Source: Desulfomonile sp963700305
GTDB taxonomy: Bacteria > Desulfobacterota > Desulfomonilia > Desulfomonilales > Desulfomonilaceae
Direction of reading: 5' to 3'
Assembly (NCBI GenBank): GCA_963700305.1
Contig: CAVOXB010000026.1
Location: 341,076-405,075 of the forward strand
Length of the DNA: 64,000 bases
A program made the position numbers and the translations under genes. Positions 34,333 through 43,651 of this stretch are shown piece after piece. Position 1 is the stretch's first letter; every line of letters starts with the position of its first letter. Under the pieces are notes generated by a model, which made no database searches, had not been told where the DNA came from, and saw nothing but the letters and a program-made list of their open reading frames with translations.

Positions 34333-36219
34333 ATGAGTAATCCAGATAAATTGCTTGCATACTTCGGGTCGGATCTCGCCCTGAGGAATAGTTCCCGATA
34401 TTTGGGCAAGGCGCATGCAGCGGGGTATACTTTACTCGCTCTTGATTCTCCTGCAATGGCACTAGCCACAAGGGCAGGAGTTCCGTATACATTGCTCGAT
34501 GACTGGTTCGATCCTGAAATAATAGTGGACGGCATAAAAGTGGCCCGCGAATGTGGCTACAAATGGTTTGAGCCTGCAAGAGACGAGTTCACCGTTGATG
34601 GAATCTGTTTGCCTCAAGCGGACATATACGCAATGGACAGGTTTTGGCAGGATGCAATCTTGTCTCTGAAATTAGCATCCCATCTGAAATCAGCCGGAAT
34701 ATCCGAGTTCAAATTCTTTGGCAATCTTTTTCCACGTGCGGGAGTGTGGCACTCGGCTTCGGACGCGTGCAGCAGGATTTGGCAAGCCAAGCTCGGGCGA
34801 GCAGCGTCTCGTTCCACAATTCTGGGGCCGTTTGATCCATCAGGGATTTTCTTCACTCTGCAAAAGGTGCTGGGGAAATTAAAACTCGGGGCAGCAGCAG
34901 GGCAGAATACTGAGAATTTCGATCAAACATTCTCGAAAGGCAGCATCGTAATAGTGCTGCGCTATGATGAGGATGTTCGTTTCAGTCATGTGGTCAGGGA
35001 GCTTCAAGAGCATTTTCCCGGGAAAGTGGCGGCCGTAATAGGTAGCCACCTTTCCGAAAAATCCGAAAATGTGTTCAGTAAATGGGGTGTGCCGGTTTCT
35101 TTCAGCGCCAGATGGCCACTGACGTCCTGGGTGGCTGCCTTGCCTTCACGGCTTTTGCCTTCGGTTGATCCTGGCCTCCAGCGACGGTTTCTAGCTGGTT
35201 ATGAAAAGGCCTTGGATGCGTCTATAGGCCAGCCATGGCATGAGCCAATGAAGATCTTGGGGTTCCATTTCCGGTACTATTGCCGATACAGATGGCCCGC
35301 CCTTTACAGGAATAATTTCGAATTCTGGCAGCAATTATGGGAACTAACCAAACCTAGAGCGGTATTGGTCACAGGTGTGACAGAGTCAATTTTCTTGTTG
35401 GCTTCCGAAGCTGCAGAGCGATCAGGCATTCCTACTTTCGTAATACCTCACGCATGCGGCGCAGGAAGACTTTTGTTGAAAAATCTGTTCAAGAGCACCA
35501 TGCTTATAAATAGCCGTCTCCAAGAGAGACATCTTGAACGGTCCGGTATCAGTCCCACGATATTGCACGGTTGTGCCAGGCTGGCGGCAAAAGACGAGTA
35601 CTCCGTGGTCCCGGTGAAAGCGTTTTCCGGTGACTCCAAATGCCACATTCTGGCCTTGACCGAATCTGTAGGCGAAGGACCGCACCTGAATTTTTACACC
35701 AGCCCCAGCGCTCAGTTGACTGTATTGAGGTCCGTGACTGATCCGCCGCCTGATCTGAGAGAAAAGATTGATGTAAAAGTGAAAGTTCATCCGTATATTT
35801 CGGATCTCGAGATGATAGAGGCCGCAGGGTCTCAAGTTGTGGAAAGGCTTATGCCCCCTGCATCAGAGTTGGAATCCGCTCTGAAGGAGACGGACCTTGT
35901 CATCGCTGTAAACTATCGAGGCGGGGCAATGGTGCATGCCCTGAAAATGGCCAAGCCGATCATATATTTTCTTGCGGAAAAGGAAGCCATGCTGAAAAGA
36001 GTGGATTTTCCTTACGACACTTTTCAGGATGGGACTGTCTTGGCCCGGACTCCTGAAGAATTCTGGGGCTTGGTTAGAAGATTCATCTCTGATCCCGATT
36101 TTGGTGCGGACATGAGATCAAAGGCCGCGACTTTTGCACGCGACAACTTGACTGATGACTCGTATCCCGGCCTTGCCGAATTCATCCTGAATTCAGGACG
36201 GTCTGACGATAACGCCTGA
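34333..36219 (+). CDS. Large unknown protein of the polysaccharide cluster
   Basis: A 628-residue soluble protein without signal peptide. The first 75 residues resemble a nucleotide-handling Rossmann half (KAHAAGYTLLALDSPAMALA). The C-terminal third resembles GT-B polysaccharide transferases: KVKVHPYISDLEM, PPASELESALKETDLVIAVN, YRGGAMVHALKMAKPIIYF. That order (a P-S/A-S then NYRGGA.. region) is seen in capsule-type transferases and pyruvyl or CDP-glycerol transferases. I do not recognise the whole. Its position between the acetyltransferase and two glycosyltransferases supports a transferase role. No strong ribosome site is seen at the chosen ATG. Confidence 0.6.
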   Translation: MSNPDKLLAYFGSDLALRNSSRYLGKAHAAGYTLLALDSPAMALATRAGVPYTLLDDWFDPEIIVDGIKVARECGYKWFEPARDEFTVDGICLPQADIYAMDRFWQDAILSLKLASHLKSAGISEFKFFGNLFPRAGVWHSASDACSRIWQAKLGRAASRSTILGPFDPSGIFFTLQKVLGKLKLGAAAGQNTENFDQTFSKGSIVIVLRYDEDVRFSHVVRELQEHFPGKVAAVIGSHLSEKSENVFSKWGVPVSFSARWPLTSWVAALPSRLLPSVDPGLQRRFLAGYEKALDASIGQPWHEPMKILGFHFRYYCRYRWPALYRNNFEFWQQLWELTKPRAVLVTGVTESIFLLASEAAERSGIPTFVIPHACGAGRLLLKNLFKSTMLINSRLQERHLERSGISPTILHGCARLAAKDEYSVVPVKAFSGDSKCHILALTESVGEGPHLNFYTSPSAQLTVLRSVTDPPPDLREKIDVKVKVHPYISDLEMIEAAGSQVVERLMPPASELESALKETDLVIAVNYRGGAMVHALKMAKPIIYFLAEKEAMLKRVDFPYDTFQDGTVLARTPEEFWGLVRRFISDPDFGADMRSKAATFARDNLTDDSYPGLAEFILNSGRSDDNA

Positions 36220-36244
36220 AAAATACAATTCTAGTTCCTGTGCA

Positions 36245-37387
36245 ATGAGAATGGCGAGATTGAAAAGGCGCATACTTCACGTGCTCGACAGCATGGAGCG
36301 TGGTGGGATCGCAGCATGGCTCATGACTGTGCTGCGGAACGTGCCGAGAGATAGATTTCAAATGGATTTTCTGGTCCACACAAATAGAGCCTGCGCCTAC
36401 GATGAGGAAGCTCGAGCCCTGGGTGCAAGAATAATAGCGTGCCCCGACCACACGAATCTTTTGTCGTACGCTGTCAGGTTTTCTCGTGTCCTTCGCCAAA
36501 GCAGCCCATATGATGTGTTGCACGGTCACTGCCATAGATTCACGGGTTTGAATCTTCTGCTGGCCAGCAGAGCTGGAATCCCTATACGAGTAGCTCACAG
36601 TCACAGCGACCCTCGATCCGCAGAGCTCGATTTGGGAATGGGTAGACGCTGCTACTATGGCCTGATGGACGTACTGATTAACCGTTATGCCACAGTTGGT
36701 TTGGCGGCAAGCAGAATGGCGGCAGCAGATCTGTTCGGGAGCGACTGGAAATCGGATCCCCGATGGAGGATACTTTTCTGCGGCATTGATTTCACACCAT
36801 TCCGAAAAAACCATGACCGGCTAACAATAAGGACCGAGTTGGGATTAGATCCTGACTCTAAAGTTGTTGTGCACGTTGGAAGATTCACTCACCCAAAAAA
36901 CTTCCCGTTCATTCTGGAAGTATTCTCTCTGGCGATGAGAAAAGACCCCCGCTTACGGCTGGTTTTTGTTGGAGATGGTCCTCTTGAAGATACTGTCAAA
37001 GAGCAGGTAGCTCGCCGAAGCCTGGTGAAGAAGGTTGTATTTCTGGGCTCGCGGCCGGATGTGCCGAGATTATTGCTCGGAACTGCGGATTTATTCCTGT
37101 TCCCATCCTTATACGAAGGCTTAGGGCTGGCGCTTGTGGAAGCGCAGGCCGCTGGAGTGCAGTGCCTTATCTCGGACAATATTCCCGAAGAGGCGGATGT
37201 CGTTCCGGGGCTGATAAGGCGACTTCCTCTTTCGCTGTCCGCTTCGGAGTGGGCTGATGAAGCACTGGCATTGTTGAAACGGGACAGCCCGGTTTCCAGT
37301 TTGGAAGCCCTTGGCCTGGTTGAAAGAAGCCCTATTAACATAGAGAATTCCTTGAAGCAATTGGAAGCGGTCTATTGCAATGCATGA
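36245..37387 (+). CDS. Glycosyltransferase family 4
   Basis: The 380-residue protein starts RILHVLDSMERGGIAAWLM, followed by DVLHGHCHRFTG and RVAHSHSD in the acceptor half, then VVHVGRFTHPKNFPFILEVF, LVFVGDGPLEDTVK, VVFLGSRPDVPRLL and the retaining-transferase stretch FLFPSLYEGLGLALVEAQAAG. It is close in style to EpsF/WbaZ-like enzymes. Its stop overlaps the start of the next glycosyltransferase gene by 8 bases, indicating coupled expression. Sugar specificity unknown. Confidence 0.9.
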   Translation: MRMARLKRRILHVLDSMERGGIAAWLMTVLRNVPRDRFQMDFLVHTNRACAYDEEARALGARIIACPDHTNLLSYAVRFSRVLRQSSPYDVLHGHCHRFTGLNLLLASRAGIPIRVAHSHSDPRSAELDLGMGRRCYYGLMDVLINRYATVGLAASRMAAADLFGSDWKSDPRWRILFCGIDFTPFRKNHDRLTIRTELGLDPDSKVVVHVGRFTHPKNFPFILEVFSLAMRKDPRLRLVFVGDGPLEDTVKEQVARRSLVKKVVFLGSRPDVPRLLLGTADLFLFPSLYEGLGLALVEAQAAGVQCLISDNIPEEADVVPGLIRRLPLSLSASEWADEALALLKRDSPVSSLEALGLVERSPINIENSLKQLEAVYCNA

Positions 37388-38597
37388 TTCGGCATTGAGG
37401 ACTAACGTCAAATCGGATGGAGTCTATAGACCCATACGTGTGCTGCATCTTGTCTACGCTTTCTACAGAGGCGGCCTGGAAAGCTGGTTGCTCAGGATGC
37501 TGGCCGAAATCCCTAGAGATGTTGCCGCAATGGACGTGTGCTGCATGGGTGTCGATACCGGACCATGGGCGGAACAGGCCGAGAAATTAGGAGCGAGAGT
37601 ATTTCTCTGTCCTCTCAAGCCCGATCACATCGGTTTTATGAGAGGCCTGGTCCGGATACTGGATCAAAACAATTATCATTTGATCCATAACCATCTTGGA
37701 GTATACAGCGGTTTCCCTGTCTGGATAGCGAGGCGAGAACACGTACCTGTGATCACGACATTTCACAACACTGATTTCAGCATGGCCTCACTTTGGTGGT
37801 TGCGACTCCCGCTGATCCGAGACCTGAGACGGTTATACGCGCGTCTAAGCATCGCGTACGCCGCACGAAACACCGATCTCCTTTCAGGTGTGTCTGAGGC
37901 CGTGTTGGAAGACATTATCTCCGGCCGAGATGAGCTTCGTCCCAAATCGAGAGTTTTGTATCTGGGCGTATTTGTGCCTGAAATTCCAACTGAAGCTGAA
38001 AAGATCGCCTTCAGAGAATCTCTTGGACTAGACGGATGCTCGCGACTGATCATTCATGTAGGCAGATTCATAGAGCAGAAGAACCATTTTGGACTCATTG
38101 ACATATTCCAAAGAGTACTTCTTACATGCCCTGATGCGAGACTGCTGCTCATTGGAGAAGGCCCTTTGCGCTCCGCTGTCGAACAGGTTGTCAAGACCCG
38201 CAACATAGGAGAATTAGTCAGATTCTTAGGCTTCAATGATGACGCTCCAAGACTGATTGGCCAGTGCGATTTATTCCTGCTTCCGTCGATTCATGAAGGT
38301 CTCCCGATAGTGGCTCTAGAGTCACAGGCTGCTGGAATCCCGTTGGTTGGCTCTCTGGTCCCTGGCTTGACGGAGGCTGTTGAGCAGGGCTTAACTGCAA
38401 TCTTGCACCCTGTCGAAGACATTCAAGGGATGGCTGATTCGGCCATTAGAATACTTACAGATCGAGAATTTGCGGCCGAGCTCGGCAACGCCGGTCGGAA
38501 ACGAATAGAGGATTTCTTTTCCGCGAAGACAGCGGTAGATCGTCTGCTTGCAATGTACGCCGAACTAGTGGACGAACCAGAGGAAACACAGAGTTGA
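37380..38597 (+). CDS. Glycosyltransferase family 4
   Basis: The 405-residue protein is a paralogue of its upstream neighbour: RVLHLVYAFYRGGLESWLL, HLIHNHLGVYSGFPVWIA, TFHNTDFS, LIIHVGRFIEQKNHFGLIDI, LLLIGEGPLRSAVEQ, VRFLGFNDDAPRLIG and FLLPSIHEGLPIVALESQAAG. The 8-base overlap and shared architecture suggest an old tandem duplication with sugar-specificity change. It acts at the cytoplasmic membrane face in repeat-unit assembly. Confidence 0.9.
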   Translation: MHDSALRTNVKSDGVYRPIRVLHLVYAFYRGGLESWLLRMLAEIPRDVAAMDVCCMGVDTGPWAEQAEKLGARVFLCPLKPDHIGFMRGLVRILDQNNYHLIHNHLGVYSGFPVWIARREHVPVITTFHNTDFSMASLWWLRLPLIRDLRRLYARLSIAYAARNTDLLSGVSEAVLEDIISGRDELRPKSRVLYLGVFVPEIPTEAEKIAFRESLGLDGCSRLIIHVGRFIEQKNHFGLIDIFQRVLLTCPDARLLLIGEGPLRSAVEQVVKTRNIGELVRFLGFNDDAPRLIGQCDLFLLPSIHEGLPIVALESQAAGIPLVGSLVPGLTEAVEQGLTAILHPVEDIQGMADSAIRILTDREFAAELGNAGRKRIEDFFSAKTAVDRLLAMYAELVDEPEETQS

Positions 38598-38705
38598 GTA
38601 GAGAAGTTTTTTTCGGACCGTTTGATACAGTATGTCAGTGAGAACCTGTGACAATGTTTCGTAGTTTTTTCTGCACATTCATGATTTCCTTGAGAGTGTA
38701 ACGCA

Positions 38706-39980
38706 ATGTATGACTGGAGCCTCGCTGACATTCTTATCACTTTTGCTTTGATGATGTGCGTTCCTCCGATTGTGAACTACAATCTGAAGTTAGCGCTGTT
38801 CACAGGCAAGTTTAGGCGGAATGTCATTCTTCTGGGAATCCTATGGCTGTCGTATGCTTGGATTAGTGAGAATTACGCATACTATCTTCTCGGCTTGTCG
38901 AGAATGGATGCAGGTGTGCACTGGCAGCGGGCCCTGGATATGTCAGCAGACATAGCGAGAGGCTATTCACCATTTAGTGGGTCATTTCCACTGTCCAATG
39001 ATGCTTATGTTGCTTATCTAGCGTGGCTGAACTATTTGACCGGAGCCACATCGACGTCCGCAGTTGTCATAAACGCTTTTTTCGGTTTCATGGGAGGCCT
39101 GACCCTGGCCAGGGTTTTCGTAGCCGGTTTTATTCATGTCCGAGGGATAGAAAAGTGGCTTTACCTAGTGATATTTTTTCCCTCGACAGTCTTTTGGACG
39201 ACCAGCAATATGAAAGAAGGATTCATGTACTGGGGCGTTTGTCAGATTCTTTCATTTATGCCAGCCATATCCCGAAACGAAATCAAGTCGGTTCGATTAT
39301 CATCCATTGCAGGCGTGGCTCTTGCCGGGACACTTCGTCCGCACGTTTGTGCTGCATGGTTGATGTCGTGCGGTGTGGTGGAACTGCTCCAGAGAGGCAA
39401 AAGGACGTTGGTGATCGTGCTTCTGGCTGTAGCTATTCCCACAACTCTGGGTGGGCTCGAGCGATTAACAGGAGCAAAAGTGACGTCACCCGAATTGGTT
39501 GTGCAACGCTTGTCCGAGAGAGCAGCCGGGCTTGCGGATTCCAGGCAGGGATCTAATATAGATTACGGACCCGAAGGATCAATCTTCTTCGTGTCAGGTT
39601 TTACTGCGGTTTTCTTCAGACCTTTTCCTTGGGAAATCAGGTCGACTCGGGTATTCATCAGTTCTGTAGAAACGTGGGTTTTGACTGTCTTGATATTTGT
39701 GGGTTGGCTAAAAGCCGGGCGGGTACAGCGAAAATGGCTTATACGCATGCCAACTGTCAGGGCAAGTGTGTTTGCAATTGTGGCGTTTTCCGTGATTTTT
39801 TCCTATCTCCCCAACGAGGGATTACTCGTCAGGCAACGCATTCAAGTTGTTCCAGCTTTACTAGCACTGGCTTTTTTTCCATTCATCACCGCTAACTATT
39901 TGCGATATCGTGAATGGATCCAATACGAAAAGATAGCAAGAGATCAAGAGAGATACGCGGGGCAGCATTCATGGCCCTAA
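38706..39980 (+). CDS. Polytopic membrane protein, possible polymerase (Wzy-like)
   Basis: The 424-residue protein has about nine to eleven hydrophobic segments, starting DILITFALMMCVPPIVNYNL and VILLGILWLSYAWISENYAY, with charged loops including RLSERAAGLADSRQGS in a long central loop. Such loops between helices are typical of O-antigen/exopolysaccharide polymerases, and the cluster otherwise lacks one. It could also be a glycosyltransferase of the GT-C type. The last 10 bases overlap the next gene. No family signature is strong enough to name it. Confidence 0.6.
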   Translation: MYDWSLADILITFALMMCVPPIVNYNLKLALFTGKFRRNVILLGILWLSYAWISENYAYYLLGLSRMDAGVHWQRALDMSADIARGYSPFSGSFPLSNDAYVAYLAWLNYLTGATSTSAVVINAFFGFMGGLTLARVFVAGFIHVRGIEKWLYLVIFFPSTVFWTTSNMKEGFMYWGVCQILSFMPAISRNEIKSVRLSSIAGVALAGTLRPHVCAAWLMSCGVVELLQRGKRTLVIVLLAVAIPTTLGGLERLTGAKVTSPELVVQRLSERAAGLADSRQGSNIDYGPEGSIFFVSGFTAVFFRPFPWEIRSTRVFISSVETWVLTVLIFVGWLKAGRVQRKWLIRMPTVRASVFAIVAFSVIFSYLPNEGLLVRQRIQVVPALLALAFFPFITANYLRYREWIQYEKIARDQERYAGQHSWP

Positions 39981-40876
39981 TATCCATAGTGTTGCCAACG
40001 TTCAACGGGCAAAAATATATAAGAGAGTGTGTTGATTCCTGCTTGAATCAAACATTCCGTAATCTGGAACTCATCGTCGTGCTGGACGGTAGCACTGATG
40101 ACACTGAGGAGATACTCAGCGAATACAAAGATCCGCGACTCAAGAAGATTAGGACCGAAAACATGGGGCAGGCTCAAGCTATGAACACAGGCTTTGAAAT
40201 CGCCGTCGGCAAATATTGGAGCTGGACCTCAGACGACAACATCTATATGCCGGATGCTTTCGAAACCATGTCTGATTATCTGGATAGGCACCCAGAGAAA
40301 GTTGGAGTCAGTGCTGACGGTCTAGTCATTGATCATGCGGGCAACATAACCAACTATGAAGAATTTGTTTGGCAATGTTTTCTATACAGAGCGGAAGCAG
40401 CTAGAAGAATAGGTCCACATAGAAGAGAAGCTCGAATCCTTGAGGACATGGACTTCTTTATCAGGTTGCGACACTATGGCGGGCCAATAGGCAGGATATC
40501 CAAGCCTTACATAAAATATCGCTTTCACGACAATATGATTAGCTGCACGAAGATCAAGGAACGTCCCCTGACATCTGTGAAACTCAATTTTGAATATATT
40601 TCAAAAGGTATGATAGACGCGGATCTGAAGGGTATGTTCTTGCAGAAGCTATCGCAGTGCGCATTACACAGTGCATACGATACCATGGACCAAGTCCTTG
40701 AATTTGCCAGGGAAAAACAGGTGCCTTTCATTAGCATGCTGGAAAAAAGGAGCAATTATCTCAGAAATCCGTTGGGATGGCTTCTAAATAGATTGGGAAT
40801 CGCATTTGTGAGTAATGTTCGGAAAGTGCGAGACCGGATCAAGCTTCTGACGTATTTGATATTAAAGGCTATTTAG
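39971..40876 (+). CDS. Glycosyltransferase family 2
   Basis: Start ATG 39971 (MALISIVLPTFNGQKYIREC) is preferred over an in-frame start 19 codons earlier because family similarity begins here. The GT-A fold is seen in LIVVLDGSTDDTEEIL (SDGSTD-type), ENMGQAQAMNTGFEIA and the WTSDDNIY motif providing the metal-binding DXD, and a C-terminal EDMDFFIRLRHYG. It would add a sugar from a nucleotide donor. The start lies inside the preceding membrane protein gene. Confidence 0.9.
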   Translation: MALISIVLPTFNGQKYIRECVDSCLNQTFRNLELIVVLDGSTDDTEEILSEYKDPRLKKIRTENMGQAQAMNTGFEIAVGKYWSWTSDDNIYMPDAFETMSDYLDRHPEKVGVSADGLVIDHAGNITNYEEFVWQCFLYRAEAARRIGPHRREARILEDMDFFIRLRHYGGPIGRISKPYIKYRFHDNMISCTKIKERPLTSVKLNFEYISKGMIDADLKGMFLQKLSQCALHSAYDTMDQVLEFAREKQVPFISMLEKRSNYLRNPLGWLLNRLGIAFVSNVRKVRDRIKLLTYLILKAI

Positions 40877-40881
40877 TCACG

Positions 40882-41725
40882 ATGTCTCAACCTGCTGTGC
40901 TCGTAATTTCGTGTGACAAATACTCGGACATTTGGAATCCCTTTTTTCGGCTCTTTTGGAGACGATGGCCCGACTGCCCTTATCCAGTATTTCTGGGTAC
41001 CAATTACAAAAGCTTTGAATTTGAGGGCGTAATCTCGATTCCAATAGGGGAAGACAGAAACCTGGACTGAAAATCTGGGCCTCATGCTCGACGCGATTGA
41101 TTCTTCTCGGATCATAATGTTCCTCGAAGACTTTCTGATGATTCAGGATGTAAACACGAATCTGGTCCGCAATATGGTGGAGCTTGCCGAGCATAATGAG
41201 GTGGGATGCCTCAGGTTGTACCCACATCCTCCCCCAACAAAAGAGCTTAAAGATTTTCCCGGAATTGGCGTTATTCAGCGTGGAGACGACTACCGCGTTT
41301 CTACACAGACAGCGATATGGGATGTAAAACTGCTTCGGTCCTTGGCTTGGCCCGGATTGTCTGCATGGGAGTTTGAGACGATCTGCAGCCTCGTGAGCGA
41401 CACCATGCCAGATACCTTTTGGAGCGTTTATGAGCCTGCAATAGACTATCGAAACGGCGTTGTCTTGGGCAGATGGATGCCAGAAGGGCTCGATGTCTGT
41501 CGCCGAGCCGGAGTAGAGGTGGACCTCTGCACCCGGACCACCATTAGTGACTATGAACTGAAACCCAGGCAGATGCCGAGGAGTCTTGTGGAACTGATGG
41601 GCGCGATCCTTCCCAATTCAATGCAGCGCACCATCATACGCTGGCTCAGGCTAAGACGGAGGGAGCTCTATTTGAACCGGCTTTTGAAACAGGCCGGTCT
41701 TCGGCGACCGGACACTGTAGAATGA
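40882..41725 (+). CDS. Unknown cluster protein, glycosyltransferase-like (one frameshift)
   Basis: Two frames join into one protein of about 280 residues. The first reads SQPAVLVISCDKYSDIWNPFFRLFWRRWPDCPYPVFLG and stops at 41068; removing one C near 41057 continues as NWTENLGLMLDAID, then IIMFLEDFLM and on to a stop at 41723. The pattern (SCDKY, W.PFF.LFW..WPDCPYP..LG, LEDFL with possible metal-binding acids) belongs to a family of sugar-nucleotide-handling proteins of unknown activity that recur in polysaccharide clusters. Its stop overlaps the ATG of the deacetylase gene. Confidence 0.62.
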
Positions 41726-42753
41726 TGTCAAGCGGCCTGTTCAAGCGGAAAGCACAGCCGGACAGTGCTATCTTCATCGTTTCCATCGATACTGAGCTGG
41801 CATGGGGTTCTTTTGACAAGGGAGGACTTAGGAATTTTCGCGGGAATTACGTACGAGAACGCGAGATCGTCGGAAGACTGCTCAACTTATTGGAACATTA
41901 CGGAGTAAGCGCAACTTGGGCAGTCGTGGGTCATTTGTTTCTTGATGGCTGTTCCAAAGAAGGCCCGAACAACCATAATCATGTCTTGCAGCCCGAATAT
42001 AGTTGGTATCCGCAAGGCTGGCTGAGCCACGATCCTTTTTCTACTGCGGAATCTGCGCCTTTCTTTTACGCACCGGACATAGTGAACTCCATTCTGAAGT
42101 CACCTCAAACAAACGAGATAGCGTCTCACACATTTACCCACGCGATATTAGGGGATCCGGAATGCACCAGCGAAGTCGCAAACTCCCAACTTGCTGAATG
42201 TTGCAGCGTTGCAGAACGAAAGGGTTTAGAACTCCTTTCATTGGTCTTCCCTCGGAATTCTGTCGGACACCTAGACGCATTGTGTGAGCAAGGATTTATT
42301 TCTTTTCGAGGTGTGGAGCGGAACTGGTACCATGGTCTAGGCCTTTCTCGTAGGCTCAACAGAGTTTGCCATTTCATTGACAGATTTTTGGCAATTTGCC
42401 CGCCGGTGTATGACGAGGTGGACTGCTACTCATGCGAATCCCGTGGCCGATGGCTCGTGGATCTGCCTGCTTCCATGTTTTACGTCCCGTTTGGAGGTTT
42501 TTGGAGCATGGTAAGCATTTCCAGACGGGTACGCCAGGCGAGGAAGGGCTTGGCTGAGGCTGTCAGAAAGAAAGCCGTTTTTCATCTGTGGTTTCATCCT
42601 GTCAATCTGACCACTTCTCCTTTGCTTCTTGAAGGGCTTGAGGAGATATTTTTCCACGTCAATGATCAGATGAAGCAGGGTAATCTGGCCTCCATGACAA
42701 TGGGGCAAGCGGCATCTCATGTCATTGCAAAACTACAGAACGACAAATCCTAG
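41722..42753 (+). CDS. Polysaccharide deacetylase family protein
   Basis: The 343-residue protein begins with FIVSIDTELAWGSFDKGG, in which the D-x-E/D after the first strand is the usual metal and catalytic site, followed by GVSATWAVVGHLF, NEIASHTFTHAILGDPECTS (the second metal-binding HxxxH, here HTFTH) and a later FHLWFHPVNL. It resembles the NodB-fold deacetylases that remove N- or O-acetyl groups from sugar polymers. It lacks a signal peptide, so it may act on a cytoplasmic lipid-linked intermediate. Coupled to the gene before it. Confidence 0.85.
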   Translation: MMSSGLFKRKAQPDSAIFIVSIDTELAWGSFDKGGLRNFRGNYVREREIVGRLLNLLEHYGVSATWAVVGHLFLDGCSKEGPNNHNHVLQPEYSWYPQGWLSHDPFSTAESAPFFYAPDIVNSILKSPQTNEIASHTFTHAILGDPECTSEVANSQLAECCSVAERKGLELLSLVFPRNSVGHLDALCEQGFISFRGVERNWYHGLGLSRRLNRVCHFIDRFLAICPPVYDEVDCYSCESRGRWLVDLPASMFYVPFGGFWSMVSISRRVRQARKGLAEAVRKKAVFHLWFHPVNLTTSPLLLEGLEEIFFHVNDQMKQGNLASMTMGQAASHVIAKLQNDKS

Positions 42754-42837
42754 CGGCAGCTGGCATTCGGAGTCCAGCAAGCAAGGATAGCTGGATACCA
42801 GGCTATTTCAATCGCACACCCGTTTAGAAAGCCTCAA

Positions 42838-43651
42838 TTGAAATCAAGATCGTCCGACAATGCCGCGGCCGCAGTTCTGGTGATGGCGTCCTGCGGAATA
42901 GAACAGTACACGTTAACAAATTCGCTGGCACGAAAGTGCTACGTCAGAGGAATAGTGCTCGAATCTCGCGGGGCCGTACTCGGAAAAGTCTTTCTGAATC
43001 GTCTCAGGAGAATTGGACCTTTGATGGTCCTCAATCAACTGATTTTTAAGATTCTGGATATTCTTGTATTTCAGCCCAATGCGGCGTCAAGGGCTCGGGA
43101 GATTCTGGGCGAAGACGTGTCGTTCGATTCGGCAAAATTTGAAGCTGCTGAAATAGTCCGAACGCACTCTGTGAATTCAGCGGAAGTTTTGAATCTTGTC
43201 AGAAGAGTGAGACCGGAAGTGGTAGTTGTTTCAGGCGTCTCGATCCTGGGGAATGATCTCCTTGACCTGTTGCACGATGTACCCTATCATCAACATCCAT
43301 TGCGGAATTACGCCAAGGTACAGAGGCGCTCACGGCGCCTTCTGGGCAGTAGTGAACGGAGATTGGGACAACATCGGTGTGACTATCCATTTCATTGACA
43401 AGGGCGTGGACACTGGGGAGATAATCCTTCAAGAGAATATTCAACTCGACCCCAACGATAATCCACGAACGCTTGCCTCAAAGCGGAACGCGGCGGGCAT
43501 CCGCCTTGTCTGTCAGGCGATTTCTGACATCAAAGCCGGGAAAACCTTAACAATGCGGCGATCCGATCTGGATAGCCGGGTTTATTCATCTCCCACCCTG
43601 ACTGCTTATCTTCATTACAGAAATAGAATTAAAGAGCGCTTTTCGCTGTGA
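42838..43651 (+). CDS. Formyltransferase-fold protein (one frameshift)
   Basis: The start is unclear (TTG 42838 is assumed). The frame reads VVVVSGVSILGNDLLDLLHDVP and then diverges at 43292; removing one T gives IINIHCGITPRYRGAHGAFW, then WDNIGVTIHFIDKGVDTGEIIL, the core of formyltransferase (Fmt/ArnA-like) domains with HCGITPRYRG and the D of FIDKGVDTG. The product is about 270 residues. In polysaccharide clusters such enzymes N-formylate 4-amino-4-deoxy sugar nucleotides with 10-formyl-THF. It ends overlapping the next gene. Confidence 0.75.
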
